Assembly: GCA_910584485.1 (NCBI GenBank)
Contig: CAJUAV010000012.1
Location: 5,618-69,617, forward strand
DNA: 64,000 nucleotides
Reading direction: 5' to 3'
Source of the DNA: an uncultured Alistipes sp.
GTDB taxonomy: Bacteria > Bacteroidota > Bacteroidia > Bacteroidales > Rikenellaceae
Shown: in pieces, positions 37,576 to 46,647 of the stretch
Layout of the letters: the number at the start of each line of letters is the position of its first letter
How positions within the stretch are numbered: position 1 is the stretch's first letter
Position numbers and translations under genes: made by a program
Notes under the pieces: model-generated
What the model saw: only the letters and a program-made list of their open reading frames with translations
Told to the model about the DNA's origin: nothing
Databases searched by the model: none

Positions 37576-39606
37576 ATGGCTACTAATTCCGAATTGAAGC
37601 GCGTCGCCGACAACATCCGTGTCCTGGCGGCCGCAATGGTCGAAAAGGCCAAATCGGGCCACCCGGGCGGCTCGATGGGCGGCGCCGATTTCATGGCGGT
37701 GCTCTTCACCGAATTTCTGAACTACGATCCGGCGCGGATGGATCATCCCTACCGCGACCGCTTCTTCCTCGACCCGGGCCACATGTCGCCGATGCTCTAT
37801 GCGACGCTGTCGCTGGCGGGCAATTACACGATGGAGGATCTGAAGAACCTGCGCCAGTGGGGCAGCGTCACCCCGGGACACCCCGAGGTGGACGTGCTGC
37901 GCGGCGTGGAGAACTCGTCGGGTCCGCTCGGTCAGGGCCACGCCATCGCCCTCGGCGCCGCGATCGCCGAGCGCTTCATGGTCGCCCGCTTCGGCGAGTG
38001 GATGGCCCATAAGACCTACGCCTACATTTCGGACGGCGCCGTCGAGGAGGAGATTTCGCAGGGCGTGGGCCGCATCGCGGGTCACCTCGGTCTGGCGAAT
38101 TTCATCATGTACTACGATTCGAACAACATCCAGCTCTCGACGAAGGTCGACGAGGTCGACACGGAGGACGTGGCGGCCAAGTACCGCGCCTGGAACTGGA
38201 ACGTGCTCGAGGTCGACGGTCACGACATCGAGGCGTTGCGCGCCGCACTGAAGGCCGCGCAGGCCGAGACGGAGCGTCCGACGATCATCATCGGCCACAC
38301 GACGATGGGCAAGGGCGCCCTGGCCGCCGACGGTTCGAGCTTCGAGAACAAGGTCTCGACGCACGGCCAACCGCTGTCGGCCGCAGGCGCCGATTTCGCC
38401 GCGACGATCCGCAACCTCGGGGCCGATCCCGAGGAGCCTTTCGTGCTCTTCGCCGAGAGCGAGGCCGCTTTCGCCGCACGCAAGCAGGAGCTCGCCGCCT
38501 GGAGCGAGCGCATGGCCGCCACCGAGAAGACGTGGCGTTCGGAGAACAAGGCGCTGGCCTGCAAGCTCGACCGCTTCCTGAAGAACGAGCTGCCCGAAAT
38601 CGACTACAAGTCGATCGAGATGAAGCCCGACGTGGCGACGCGTGCCGCTTCGGCGACGGTGCTGGGCGTGCTGGCCGACAAGGTGGAGAACCTGGTGGTC
38701 GCTTCGGCCGACCTCTCGAACTCGGATAAGACGGACGGCTACCTGAAGAAGACCAAAGCGTTCCAAAAGGGCGACTTTACGGGCAAGTTCTTCCAGGCGG
38801 GCGTCTCGGAGTTGACGATGGCCTGCGTGATGAACGGCATGGCGCTGCACGGGGGCGTGATTCCCGCCTGCGGCACCTTCTTCGTCTTCTCGGACTACAT
38901 GAAGCCCGCCGTGCGTCTGTCGGCCCTCATGCGCCTGCACGTGATCTATATCTGGACGCACGACTCGTTCCGCGTGGGTGAGGACGGTCCGACGCACCAG
39001 CCGATCGAGCACGAGGCGCAGGTGCGCCTGATGGAGCACCTGAAGAACCACCACGGCGAGCGTTCGATGGTCGTGCTGCGTCCCGCCGACGGCGAGGAGA
39101 CGGTGATGGCCTGGAAGCTGGCGCTCGAAGAGGAGCGACCCGTGGCGCTGGTGCTCTCGCGCCAGAACATCAAGACGCTGCCCACGCTGGGTCACCAGCG
39201 CCGCGAAGAGGCTGCCCAGGTGGCCAAGGGCGGCTACGTGGTGATGGATGCCGCCAAGCCGGCCGCCGTGCTCGTTGCGACGGGTTCGGAGGTGGCCACG
39301 CTGGTCGAGGGCGCCGAGAAACTGGCCGAGGAGGGCATCGCCGTGCGCGTGGTGAACGTGCCGAGCGAGGGCCTGTTCCGCGACCAGCCGCGCTCGTACC
39401 AGGAGAGCGTCCTGCCCGCGGGCGTGATGCGTTACGGTCTGACGTCGGGTCTGCCCGTCAACCTGCTGGGACTGGTCGGCGAGAACGGCATGATCCACGG
39501 TCTGGAACATTTCGGCTTCTCGGCCCCCTACAAGGTCCTCGACGAGAAGTTCGGCTACAACGGCGCCACGGTGGCCGCCGAGGTAAAGAAGATGCTCGGC
39601 AAGTAA
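37576..39606 (+). CDS. tkt: transketolase (full length)
   Basis: This 676-residue thiamine-diphosphate enzyme moves two-carbon units between sugar phosphates in the non-oxidative pentose phosphate pathway. Signatures are KSGHPGGSMGGADF near the N-terminus, GPLGQGHAIALG, the ThDP/metal DGAVEEEISQG segment, the pyrimidine domain with TGKFFQAGVSELTMACVMNG, and THDSFRVGEDGPTHQPIEH. It forms a homodimer. A separate split transketolase lies at 40784-42567, so this intact one is most likely the housekeeping enzyme. It is followed by a strong terminator. Confidence 0.95.
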   Translation: MATNSELKRVADNIRVLAAAMVEKAKSGHPGGSMGGADFMAVLFTEFLNYDPARMDHPYRDRFFLDPGHMSPMLYATLSLAGNYTMEDLKNLRQWGSVTPGHPEVDVLRGVENSSGPLGQGHAIALGAAIAERFMVARFGEWMAHKTYAYISDGAVEEEISQGVGRIAGHLGLANFIMYYDSNNIQLSTKVDEVDTEDVAAKYRAWNWNVLEVDGHDIEALRAALKAAQAETERPTIIIGHTTMGKGALAADGSSFENKVSTHGQPLSAAGADFAATIRNLGADPEEPFVLFAESEAAFAARKQELAAWSERMAATEKTWRSENKALACKLDRFLKNELPEIDYKSIEMKPDVATRAASATVLGVLADKVENLVVASADLSNSDKTDGYLKKTKAFQKGDFTGKFFQAGVSELTMACVMNGMALHGGVIPACGTFFVFSDYMKPAVRLSALMRLHVIYIWTHDSFRVGEDGPTHQPIEHEAQVRLMEHLKNHHGERSMVVLRPADGEETVMAWKLALEEERPVALVLSRQNIKTLPTLGHQRREEAAQVAKGGYVVMDAAKPAAVLVATGSEVATLVEGAEKLAEEGIAVRVVNVPSEGLFRDQPRSYQESVLPAGVMRYGLTSGLPVNLLGLVGENGMIHGLEHFGFSAPYKVLDEKFGYNGATVAAEVKKMLGK

Positions 39607-39625
39607 TCCGAGCCGCCGCATGCGA

Positions 39626-39664
39626 ACAAGAGCACCCGCAAAGAAAACGGGTGCTCTTGTTTTT
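39626..39664 (+). terminator. tkt terminator
   Basis: A 13-base stem (acaagagcacccg / cgggtgctcttgt) with a nine-base loop, then TTTT. Confidence 0.88.
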
Positions 39665-39730
39665 GTGGGACGGAACACGTGTACACCGACGAAAAAAACA
39701 TCCGACCTCGAAAGATCGGATGTTTTTCTG

Positions 39731-39804
39731 CGGTGCGTAGGGGACTCGAACCCCTGACCCCGTGCGTGACAGGCACGTATTCTAACCAGCTGAACTAACG
39801 CACC
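39731..39804 (-). tRNA. tRNA-Asp (GTC)
   Basis: On the minus strand a 74-base cloverleaf folds completely. The acceptor is GGTGCGT/ACGCACC with discriminator G, the D-arm contains GTTCAGCTGGTTAGAAT, the anticodon stem is CGTGC/GCACG with loop CTGTCAC giving GTC, and the T-arm is AGGGG-TTCGAGT-CCCCT. No CCA is encoded. It stands alone between tkt and the HAD gene. No integrated element borders it. Confidence 0.95.
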
Positions 39805-39944
39805 GTTGCTGATTGCGGATGCAAAGGTAATACAAAAATCGCGGTTTGCAAATTTTTGTCGCGGAATTTTCGCCGCCGCCTCGTTTTTTTTCGGCCGATC
39901 GGTTGCCTGTTCGGGTCGTCGCCGACCGCGCAGCGCGCATCGAT

Positions 39945-39971
39945 CCCTTGCCGACCCGCCGTCGGCAAGGG
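39945..39971. other. perfect inverted repeat after the HAD gene
   Basis: The arms cccttgccgac and gtcggcaaggg flank a five-base loop just past the HAD stop. No T-run follows, so it would be a weak terminator or a stabilising 3' hairpin. Confidence 0.55.
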
Positions 39972-39975
39972 CCGT

Positions 39976-40653
39976 CTACAGCTCTTCGAGGCTTCGGATT
40001 TCGGTGAAATCGCCCACCACGCGGTCGACGCGCGGGTCGGCCTGCAACTCCTCCGCCGAAAGGGTGGTCGCCACGGCGACGACGCGTCCGACGCCCGCGC
40101 GGCGGGCCGCCTCGAAGCCCGCCTTCGCATCCTCGAAGACGATGCAGGCCGCAGGGTCGAGCCCCAGCGCCGCCGCTGCCGTGCGGTAGATTTCGGGATC
40201 GGGCTTGCAGCGACGGACCATGTCGCTCGAGACGCAGACGTCGAAGCAGTCGGCGATGCCGCAGCTTTCGAGCACGAACTCCACGTTGCGGCGGCAGCCC
40301 GACGACCCCACGGCGCAGCGGATGCCCGCGGCCCGCAGTCGGTCGAGCAGTGCCCGCAGCCCCGCGACGGGGCGGATGTCGGGGGCGTAGATTTCGCGGT
40401 AGATCGCCTCCTTTTCGTCGCAGAGGGCCTGCAACCCGCGTTCGCGGATCACCGCTTCGGGCAGCAGCATCCGCATGATGTCGTCGCTGCCCATGCCGAA
40501 GGCGCCGTCGAGCTTTTCGCGCCAGTCGGAGACGCCGTAGCGGGCGCAGAAGCGTTCGAAAGCCCGCACGTGCACGGGGCTGTTGTCGACCAGCGTGCCG
40601 TCCATGTCGAAGAGGGCGCCGCGCAGGGAGGAGAGGGTATCGGGTCGTATCAT
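39976..40653 (-). CDS. HAD-family phosphatase, beta-phosphoglucomutase-like
   Basis: This 225-residue haloacid dehalogenase hydrolase has FDMDGTLVDN (catalytic aspartates, about residues 14-23), a helical cap (residues 20-90), motif II VGSSG near 119, the lysine in CKPDPEIY near 153, and motif IV VFEDAKAG near 175. The mix is typical of beta-phosphoglucomutases and sugar-phosphate phosphatases. The ATG at 40653 was preferred over longer frames. A possible -7 box (TACTTTTG on the minus strand, 40684-40691) precedes it. It is divergent from the split transketolase operon, so a role on a sugar phosphate of that pathway is possible but unproven. Confidence 0.85.
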   Translation of the reverse strand: MIRPDTLSSLRGALFDMDGTLVDNSPVHVRAFERFCARYGVSDWREKLDGAFGMGSDDIMRMLLPEAVIRERGLQALCDEKEAIYREIYAPDIRPVAGLRALLDRLRAAGIRCAVGSSGCRRNVEFVLESCGIADCFDVCVSSDMVRRCKPDPEIYRTAAAALGLDPAACIVFEDAKAGFEAARRAGVGRVVAVATTLSAEELQADPRVDRVVGDFTEIRSLEEL

Positions 40654-40722
40654 CGTCTCGAATGTTTTGTTGCGGTTTGTGCGCAAAAGTAGTGAATTTT
40701 TGATCGAATCGATGATCTCTGC

Positions 40723-40753
40723 TTTGCAGTTCTGCTTTTTTTGGCTACCTTTA
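40723..40753 (+). promoter_or_regulatory. promoter of the split-transketolase sugar operon
   Basis: TTTG at 40723-40726, a 19-base spacer, and TACCTTTA at 40746-40753, about 30 bases before the ATG. No operator-like symmetry was noticed. Confidence 0.6.
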
Positions 40754-40783
40754 TACATTAAATCATTCAAAACTCAAACGAAC

Positions 40784-41614
40784 ATGCAGGTAAAAGAACT
40801 GATGTTGCAGGCCGAGAAGAACCGCAAACGGCTGGTCGAGGTGGTCGAAATCGCCAAGGCCGGTCATATCGGCGGCGGCCTTTCGTCGATGAATATGCTG
40901 ACGGCGCTCTATTTCCGCGTGATGAACGTCGATCCGAAAAATCCGAAGTGGGCCGACCGCGACCGTTTCGTGATGAGCAAGGGCCATTGCGTCGAGGCGC
41001 TCTACAGCGTCCTGGAGGCGCGCGGCTTCATTTCGAAGGAGCTGACCGACACCTACGGCCGCTTCGACACCCCCCTGGCGGGCCACCCGACGATCGAGGT
41101 GCCGGGCATCGAGGTCAACAGCGGTGCGCTGGGACACGGCCTGCCGATCGGCGTCGGCATGGCGATCGCCGCCAAGATGGATCGAAAGGCTTGGCGCACC
41201 TTCGTCCTGATGGGCGACGGCGAGCAGGGCGAGGGCTCGATCTACGAGGCCGCCATGGCGGGCAGCCACTACAAACTCGACAACCTCGTGGCGATCATCG
41301 ACCGCAACGGCTTGCAGATCAGCGATACGACCGAGAACGTCATGGCGCTCGAACCGATCGCCGAGCGCTGGCGCGCCTTCGGCTGGGAGGTGCAGGAGAT
41401 CGACGGCGACGACATGCAGGCGATTGCCGATGCCTTCGACCGCATCGACTACGGCTGCGGCAAGCCGCACCTGATCGTCTCGCGCACGACCAAGGGGCGC
41501 GGCGTTTCGCTCATGGAGAACATCCTCAAGTGGCACCACGGCGTCCCGACCGACGAGGAGTATCGCCGCGCGATCGAGGAGATCGACGCCCGCATCGAAT
41601 CTTTAACGAAATAA
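40784..41614 (+). CDS. transketolase, N-terminal subunit
   Basis: This 276-residue protein corresponds to the diphosphate-binding half of transketolase: AKAGHIGGGLSSMN near residue 26, FVMSKGHCVEALY, NSGALGHGLPIGVG and the metal site GDGEQGEGSIYEAAM. It lacks the pyrimidine and C-terminal domains, which are encoded by the next gene 14 bases away, so the active enzyme should be an alpha2beta2 assembly. Two-gene transketolases often have dedicated catabolic substrates rather than the pentose phosphate pathway. The ATG at 40784 follows AACGAAC. It is the first gene of a four-gene operon. Confidence 0.9.
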   Translation: MQVKELMLQAEKNRKRLVEVVEIAKAGHIGGGLSSMNMLTALYFRVMNVDPKNPKWADRDRFVMSKGHCVEALYSVLEARGFISKELTDTYGRFDTPLAGHPTIEVPGIEVNSGALGHGLPIGVGMAIAAKMDRKAWRTFVLMGDGEQGEGSIYEAAMAGSHYKLDNLVAIIDRNGLQISDTTENVMALEPIAERWRAFGWEVQEIDGDDMQAIADAFDRIDYGCGKPHLIVSRTTKGRGVSLMENILKWHHGVPTDEEYRRAIEEIDARIESLTK

Positions 41615-41628
41615 GCCTGTTCGAAGAT

Positions 41629-42567
41629 ATGGAAATCAAGAGTGTACCTTGCCGCAAGAGCTTTACCGACACGCTGCTGGAGCTGGCAAAAGAGGATAAG
41701 AACATCGTTGTCGTCACGACCGACGCCCGCGGCTCGGTGACGCTGACCGACTTTTTCAGGGAGCTGCCCGCGCAGGCCGTCGAGTGCGGCATCGCCGAGC
41801 AGGATGCCGTGGGCATCGCCGCGGGTCTGGCGCAGTCGGGTAAAAACACCTTCGTCTGCGGTCCCGCCTGCTTCTACGTGGCCCGTTCGCTCGAACAGGT
41901 GAAGGTCGACGTGGCCTATTCGCAGAACCCCGTGAAGATCCTGGGCGTCAGCGGCGGCGTAGCCTACGGCGCGTTGGGTGCCACGCACCACAGCCTGCAC
42001 GACATCGCCGTGCTGCGCACCTTCCCCGGCATGAACGTCTTCCTGCCCTGCGACGCGCGCCAGACGCGCAAGCTGGTGCAGCGGCTCGTCGAACTGCCCG
42101 AGGCGGCCTACATCCGCGTCGGCCGCAACGCCGTGCCCGACGTCTACGAGAACGACGATTTCGATTTCGAGCTCGGCAAGGCGACGACCCTGCTCGAGGG
42201 CGACGACCTGACGATCATCGCCTGCGGCGAGACGGTCTGGCACGCTTTGGAGGCGGGCAAGCGTCTTCGTGCGCAGGGCATCGAGGCGCGCGTGCTGGAC
42301 ATGCACACGCTCAAACCCGCCGACGAGGAGGCGATCGAACGGGCCGCCCGCGAAACGGGCCGCATCCTGACCGTCGAGGAGCACAGCCGCTACGGCGGTC
42401 TGGGCGGCATCGTCGCCGAGGTGACGGCCGAGCGCTGCCCCGTGAAGATGCGCATGCTGGGTATTCCCGACGAGAACGTCGTGCACGGCAAGCCGCTGGA
42501 GATCTTCCGCCACTACAAACTCGATGCGGAGGGCATCTTCGAGACGGCGCTCGAACTGCTGAAATAA
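41629..42567 (+). CDS. transketolase, C-terminal subunit
   Basis: This 312-residue partner supplies the pyrimidine-binding domain (VVVTTDARGS, and AVECGIAEQDAVGIAAGLAQSGK with the catalytic glutamate in IAEQ) and the C-terminal domain (ADEEAIERAARETGRILTVEEHSRYGGLGG). These features match the C-half of transketolase and not 1-deoxyxylulose-5-phosphate synthase, which is a single chain. Only 14 bases separate it from the N-subunit stop. The kinase gene follows after 26 bases. Confidence 0.9.
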   Translation: MEIKSVPCRKSFTDTLLELAKEDKNIVVVTTDARGSVTLTDFFRELPAQAVECGIAEQDAVGIAAGLAQSGKNTFVCGPACFYVARSLEQVKVDVAYSQNPVKILGVSGGVAYGALGATHHSLHDIAVLRTFPGMNVFLPCDARQTRKLVQRLVELPEAAYIRVGRNAVPDVYENDDFDFELGKATTLLEGDDLTIIACGETVWHALEAGKRLRAQGIEARVLDMHTLKPADEEAIERAARETGRILTVEEHSRYGGLGGIVAEVTAERCPVKMRMLGIPDENVVHGKPLEIFRHYKLDAEGIFETALELLK

Positions 42568-42593
42568 TCGTTGTCGAAGCAAACCGAAAACCG

Positions 42594-44081
42594 ATGAAAG
42601 AGTATATCATCGCCGTCGATCAAAGCACCTCGGCGACCAAGGCGATCCTCTTCGACGATCGCTGCCGGGTGCTGCACCGCGTCAACATCGACCATAAGCA
42701 GTACTACCCGCAGGCGGGGTGGGTCGAGCACGACGCCGAGGAGATCTACCGCAATACGGTGGAGGCGATCCGCCGCCTGCTCGAGGCGACCGAACGCGAG
42801 GCGGAGGCCCGCTACTCGCTGGCGCTGACCAACCAGCGCGAGACGGTCGTCGTGTGGGACGTCCGCACGGGGATTCCCGTCAGCCGCGCCGTGGTGTGGC
42901 AGTGCCAGCGGGGCGCCGACATTTGCCGGCAGCTGCGCGAGGCGGGTTGCGAGGAGCTGGTGCAGCGGAAGAGCGGTCTGCTGATCGATCCCTACTTTTC
43001 GGCCAGCGGCGTGCGCTGGATCCTCGAAAACGTCGAGGGCGCGCGCGCGAAGGCCGACGCGGGACACCTGCGCATGGGTACGATCGATGCGTGGCTCATC
43101 TGGAAGCTGACGGGCGGCGCCGTGCACGCCACCGACTACACGAACGCCTCGCGCACGATGCTCTTCAACATCCATACGCTCGACTGGGACGACGAGCTGC
43201 TGGCCCTCTTCACGGTGCCGCGGTCGATGCTGCCCGAGGCGCGTCCCTGTGACGCCCGTTTCGGCCGCACGACCGTCGAGGGGCTCTTCCCCGAGGGGAT
43301 CGAGATCGCGGGCGTGCTGGGCGACTCGCACGGCGCGCTGACGGGGCAGATGTGCTTCGAGGCGGGCATGGGCAAGGCGACCTACGGCACGGGTTCGTCG
43401 GTGATGGTCAACATCGGCTGCGAGGCCGTGCAGGCCCCCGCAGGGCTGGTGACGAGCGTCGGTTTCGCGGCGCAGGGCAAGGTCTGCTACGCCTTCGAGG
43501 GGAACATCCATTGTACGGGCGCCACGCTCAAGTGGCTGACCGATCGGTTGCAGCTCATCGGCTCGCCCGCCGAGACGGAGGCGCTCGCCGCGAGCGTCGC
43601 CGACAACGGCGGCGTCTACCTCGTTCCCGCCTTCGCGGGGCTCGGAGCGCCGTGGTGGAATCCGTCGGCCAAGGCGATCCTTTGCGGCATGACCCTCGGC
43701 ACGACCAAAGCGCATGTCGTGCGTGCGGCGCTCGAATCGATTCCCTACCAGATCCGCGACCTGATCGATCTGATGACGGGACAGGCGGGCGTGCGGCTCA
43801 AGGAGCTGCGCGTGGACGGCGGTCCGACGAAGAACCGCTTCCTCATGCAGTTCCAGGCCGACATGCTGCATGCCTCGATCAACCGCTCGGAGGTCGAGGA
43901 GGCCTCGGCGATGGGCGCCGTGGTGATGAACGGACTGGCGCGCGGCCTTTGGCGTTCGCTTGAAGAGGCGGCCGCCCTGCGGACCTCGGACAACCTGATC
44001 GTCCCGTCCATGGAGGAGGAGCGCCGCGAGCGGCTCTACCGCGGCTGGCTGGAGGCCGTCGCGCTCGTCAACCGAAAGTGA
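42594..44081 (+). CDS. FGGY-family carbohydrate kinase, glycerol kinase-like
   Basis: This 495-residue ASKHA kinase has two FGGY domains. The N-terminal DQSTSATKAILFD (residues 9-21) and LTNQRETVVVWD resemble glycerol kinase, as do WQCQRGAD, the ATP site GTGSSVMVN, and AFAGLGAPWWNPSAKAILCG. No glpF or glpD gene is nearby; instead it lies between a split transketolase and a sugar-isomerase-fold gene. A ketose (pentulose, tetrulose or branched ketose such as apulose) is therefore a more likely substrate than glycerol. That is inference from context. Confidence 0.88.
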   Translation: MKEYIIAVDQSTSATKAILFDDRCRVLHRVNIDHKQYYPQAGWVEHDAEEIYRNTVEAIRRLLEATEREAEARYSLALTNQRETVVVWDVRTGIPVSRAVVWQCQRGADICRQLREAGCEELVQRKSGLLIDPYFSASGVRWILENVEGARAKADAGHLRMGTIDAWLIWKLTGGAVHATDYTNASRTMLFNIHTLDWDDELLALFTVPRSMLPEARPCDARFGRTTVEGLFPEGIEIAGVLGDSHGALTGQMCFEAGMGKATYGTGSSVMVNIGCEAVQAPAGLVTSVGFAAQGKVCYAFEGNIHCTGATLKWLTDRLQLIGSPAETEALAASVADNGGVYLVPAFAGLGAPWWNPSAKAILCGMTLGTTKAHVVRAALESIPYQIRDLIDLMTGQAGVRLKELRVDGGPTKNRFLMQFQADMLHASINRSEVEEASAMGAVVMNGLARGLWRSLEEAAALRTSDNLIVPSMEEERRERLYRGWLEAVALVNRK

Positions 44082-44109
44082 TACAAACAACCAAAAAAAC
44101 GATACCTAT

Positions 44110-45540
44110 ATGTATATTCCTGCAAAGAACGGCAAGGAGACGTTCGGCCTGATTATCGGTACGCGCGCCTATTTCAACTCGAAGCTGGCGATCGACGTGC
44201 GCGAAACGCTCTGCAAGGAGCTCGAAAAGGCGGGTTACGGCTACGTGATCCTCGACGTGGCCCAGACGCTGACCGACGGCGCCATGGAGACGGTCGAGGA
44301 CGGCAAGAAGTGCGCGATGCTCTTCCGCGAACACCGCGACCGCATCGACGGCATCATCGTCTCGCTGCCCAACTTCGGCTTCGAGGTGGGCATCATCAAC
44401 GCCATCGCGCGCGCCGAGCTGAACGTGCCGGTGCTCGTTCAGGCCTGCGACGACGAAAACGACAAGGTCGACCTCGACAGCCGCCGCGACGCCTTCTGCG
44501 GCAAGATTTCGGTTTGCAACAACCTCTACCAGTACGGCATTCCCTTCACCGACACGACGCTGCACACCTATTCGATCCACAGCGAGCTGCTCATGAAGGA
44601 CATCGACCGCTTCGCCGCCGTCTGCCGCGTCGTGAACAAGCTCTCGCACAGCCGCATCGGTCAGATCGGCACCCGTCCGCTCGGCTTCAATACCTGCCGT
44701 GCGAGCGAGAAGCTGCTCCAGGCGAGCGGCATCACGGTCGTGCCGGTCGATCTGTCGGAGATCCTATTCAACGCGCAGCGCATCGACGAGAACGCCGCGG
44801 CGCTGAAGGCGAAGGTCGAGCAGATCGCCCACTATGCCGCGATTCCCGTAGCCTATCGTGAGAAGGTGGCCAAGCAGGCGCGCTTCGGACTGGCCGTCGA
44901 GGAGTGGCTGGCCGCCAACGAGTGCGATGCCGCCGCCATCCAGTGCTGGGATTCGCTCGAGCAGAACTACGGCTGCGCCGCCTGCGTGACGATGAGCATG
45001 TTGGGCGAGAAGCTGCTGCCCTGCGCCTGTGAGGCCGACCTGGCGGGCGCCGTCTCGATGTACGCCCTGACGCTGGCGTCGGGCCGTTCGTCGGCGCTGC
45101 TCGACTGGAACAACAATTTCGCCGAGGATCGCAACAAGTGCGTCTGCACCCATTGCGGCAACTTCCCGAAGAGCTTCGTGCAGAACGAGATTTCGCTCGG
45201 CACGCTCGGCGTGCTGGGCCGTACGCTCGGCAAGGTCAACACGTTCGGCGCCGTCTACGGCAAGTGCACCGAGGGCGATTTCACCTTCTTCCGCATTTCG
45301 ACCGACGACACGCTGGGCTGCATCAAGAGCTACCTCGGCACGGGTCGCCTGACGAACGATCCCTACGGTATGGACGGCTGCATCGCCGTGACGGAGGTCG
45401 ACAACCTCCGGAAGCTCATGAAGTACATCTGCAAGAACGGCTTCGAGCATCACGTGGCGATGGTCCGCACCGACGTCGCCGACATCGTGGAGGAGGCGGT
45501 CGGGAACTACCTCGGCTGGGAGCTCTACCGCCACGAGTAA
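44110..45540 (+). CDS. L-fucose/L-arabinose isomerase-fold protein
   Basis: This 476-residue protein belongs to the broad fucose/arabinose isomerase structural family. An N-terminal Rossmann-like domain (GLIIGTRAYF, DGIIVSLPNFGFEVGIINAI) is followed by the metal-binding C-terminal core with QCWDSLEQNYGCAACVTMSMLGE and CNNLYQYGIPF. A cysteine-rich CVCTHCGNFPKSF segment near residue 343 is seen in family members that are often annotated only as isomerase-like. Specificity cannot be read. It is the last gene before a terminator and so completes an isomerase-kinase-transketolase set that would convert an aldose to a ketose, phosphorylate it and cleave it. Confidence 0.85.
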   Translation: MYIPAKNGKETFGLIIGTRAYFNSKLAIDVRETLCKELEKAGYGYVILDVAQTLTDGAMETVEDGKKCAMLFREHRDRIDGIIVSLPNFGFEVGIINAIARAELNVPVLVQACDDENDKVDLDSRRDAFCGKISVCNNLYQYGIPFTDTTLHTYSIHSELLMKDIDRFAAVCRVVNKLSHSRIGQIGTRPLGFNTCRASEKLLQASGITVVPVDLSEILFNAQRIDENAAALKAKVEQIAHYAAIPVAYREKVAKQARFGLAVEEWLAANECDAAAIQCWDSLEQNYGCAACVTMSMLGEKLLPCACEADLAGAVSMYALTLASGRSSALLDWNNNFAEDRNKCVCTHCGNFPKSFVQNEISLGTLGVLGRTLGKVNTFGAVYGKCTEGDFTFFRISTDDTLGCIKSYLGTGRLTNDPYGMDGCIAVTEVDNLRKLMKYICKNGFEHHVAMVRTDVADIVEEAVGNYLGWELYRHE

Positions 45541-45568
45541 CCGCTTGCGGCACGATCCGATGAGTTGC

Positions 45569-45597
45569 GGGGACGACGCGAGCCGTCCCCGTTTTTT
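45569..45597 (+). terminator. terminator after the isomerase gene
   Basis: A ggggacg/cgtcccc stem with an eight-base loop, then six T's. The next gene starts 4 or 19 bases later on the same strand, so this may be an attenuator rather than the operon end. Confidence 0.8.
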
Positions 45598-45615
45598 CAA
45601 ATGTTACCGAACTTT

Positions 45616-46644
45616 ATGAAACTTTTCGACTTCCTGAAAACATGGACGGCCGGCCTGACGCTTTGCTCGGCCGTCGCCTGCACGACCTCCGCCCCCGAGC
45701 GCGAGGTGTACCTCTTTACGGGCCACCGCGAACCGGCGCTCGACGGTCTGCACCTGCTCTACAGCTACGACGGCTACCGCTGGGACAGCCTGCAGGGGAG
45801 CTGGCTGGAGCCGATGATCGGCAACAAGGCCCCCGAATACCATAACTATTTGACGGGCAAACCCGAAAAGACGAAATTCGCGCCGCAGTCGATGATGCGC
45901 GACCCCTCGATCGTTCAGGGGCCCGACGGCACGTTCCACCTGGTCTGGACGCTCGCCTGGGCGGGCGAGCGCGCTTTCGGCCATGCCTCGTCGAAGGACC
46001 TGATCCACTGGAGCGAGCAGCGCGCGATTCCCGTCATGGAGGATGAGCCGACGAACAACGTATGGGCCCCCGAGATCTTCTACGACGAGACGAAAGGGGA
46101 GTACCTGATCGCCTGGTCGTCGTCGATCCTGCCCGAGCACTACACCGAGGCGGACAAACTGGGCACGAACGGCTGCCACCGCCTCTACTACACGACGACG
46201 AAGGATTTCGAGACCTTCGCGCCGAAGAAGCCCTTCTACGACCCGGGCTTCAACTCGATCGACGGCTTTCTGCTCAAGCGCGGCGAGGGCGACTATGTGC
46301 TGATCGTCAAGGATAACCGCAAACCCGGGTACAGCGACTTGTTCTGCGTGACGGCCGAGCGGCCCGAGGGACCTTACGGCGATCCGAGCGAAAAGTTCGC
46401 GCCGACCTATTCGGAGGGCGCCTGCGCCGTGCAGGTGGGCGACGAGTGGCTGATCTATTTCGACGTCTATCGTCAGGCCCGTTTCGGCGCTGTCTCGACG
46501 AAGGATTTCAAGACCTTCACGCCGATCGACGACCGCATTTCGCTGCCTGCGGGACACAAGCACGGCACGATCATCCAGGTAAAAGAGTCTGTGCTCGAGG
46601 CCCTCAAGGCCGAAGAGGCGCGCCGTTACGGCAAAAGCGAGTAG
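45616..46644 (+). CDS. GH43-like five-bladed beta-propeller lipoprotein
   Basis: This 342-residue protein has a lipoprotein signal (SAVAC lipobox near residue 22). An in-frame ATG at 45601 would lengthen it by five residues. The mature part has the glycosidase propeller pattern: HLLYSYDGYRWDSL, MRDPSIVQGPDGTFHLVWT (a likely catalytic-aspartate blade), WAPEIFYDETKGEYLIAWSS, IDGFLLKRGEGDYVLIVKD, and EGACAVQVGDEWLIYFD (the usual acid glutamate and KxGD-like turn). This fits the GH43/GH117-related group, often arabinan or xylan side-chain hydrolases at the cell surface. It lies just behind a terminator and is likely transcribed by read-through. Confidence 0.85.
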   Translation: MKLFDFLKTWTAGLTLCSAVACTTSAPEREVYLFTGHREPALDGLHLLYSYDGYRWDSLQGSWLEPMIGNKAPEYHNYLTGKPEKTKFAPQSMMRDPSIVQGPDGTFHLVWTLAWAGERAFGHASSKDLIHWSEQRAIPVMEDEPTNNVWAPEIFYDETKGEYLIAWSSSILPEHYTEADKLGTNGCHRLYYTTTKDFETFAPKKPFYDPGFNSIDGFLLKRGEGDYVLIVKDNRKPGYSDLFCVTAERPEGPYGDPSEKFAPTYSEGACAVQVGDEWLIYFDVYRQARFGAVSTKDFKTFTPIDDRISLPAGHKHGTIIQVKESVLEALKAEEARRYGKSE

Positions 46645-46647
46645 GCC

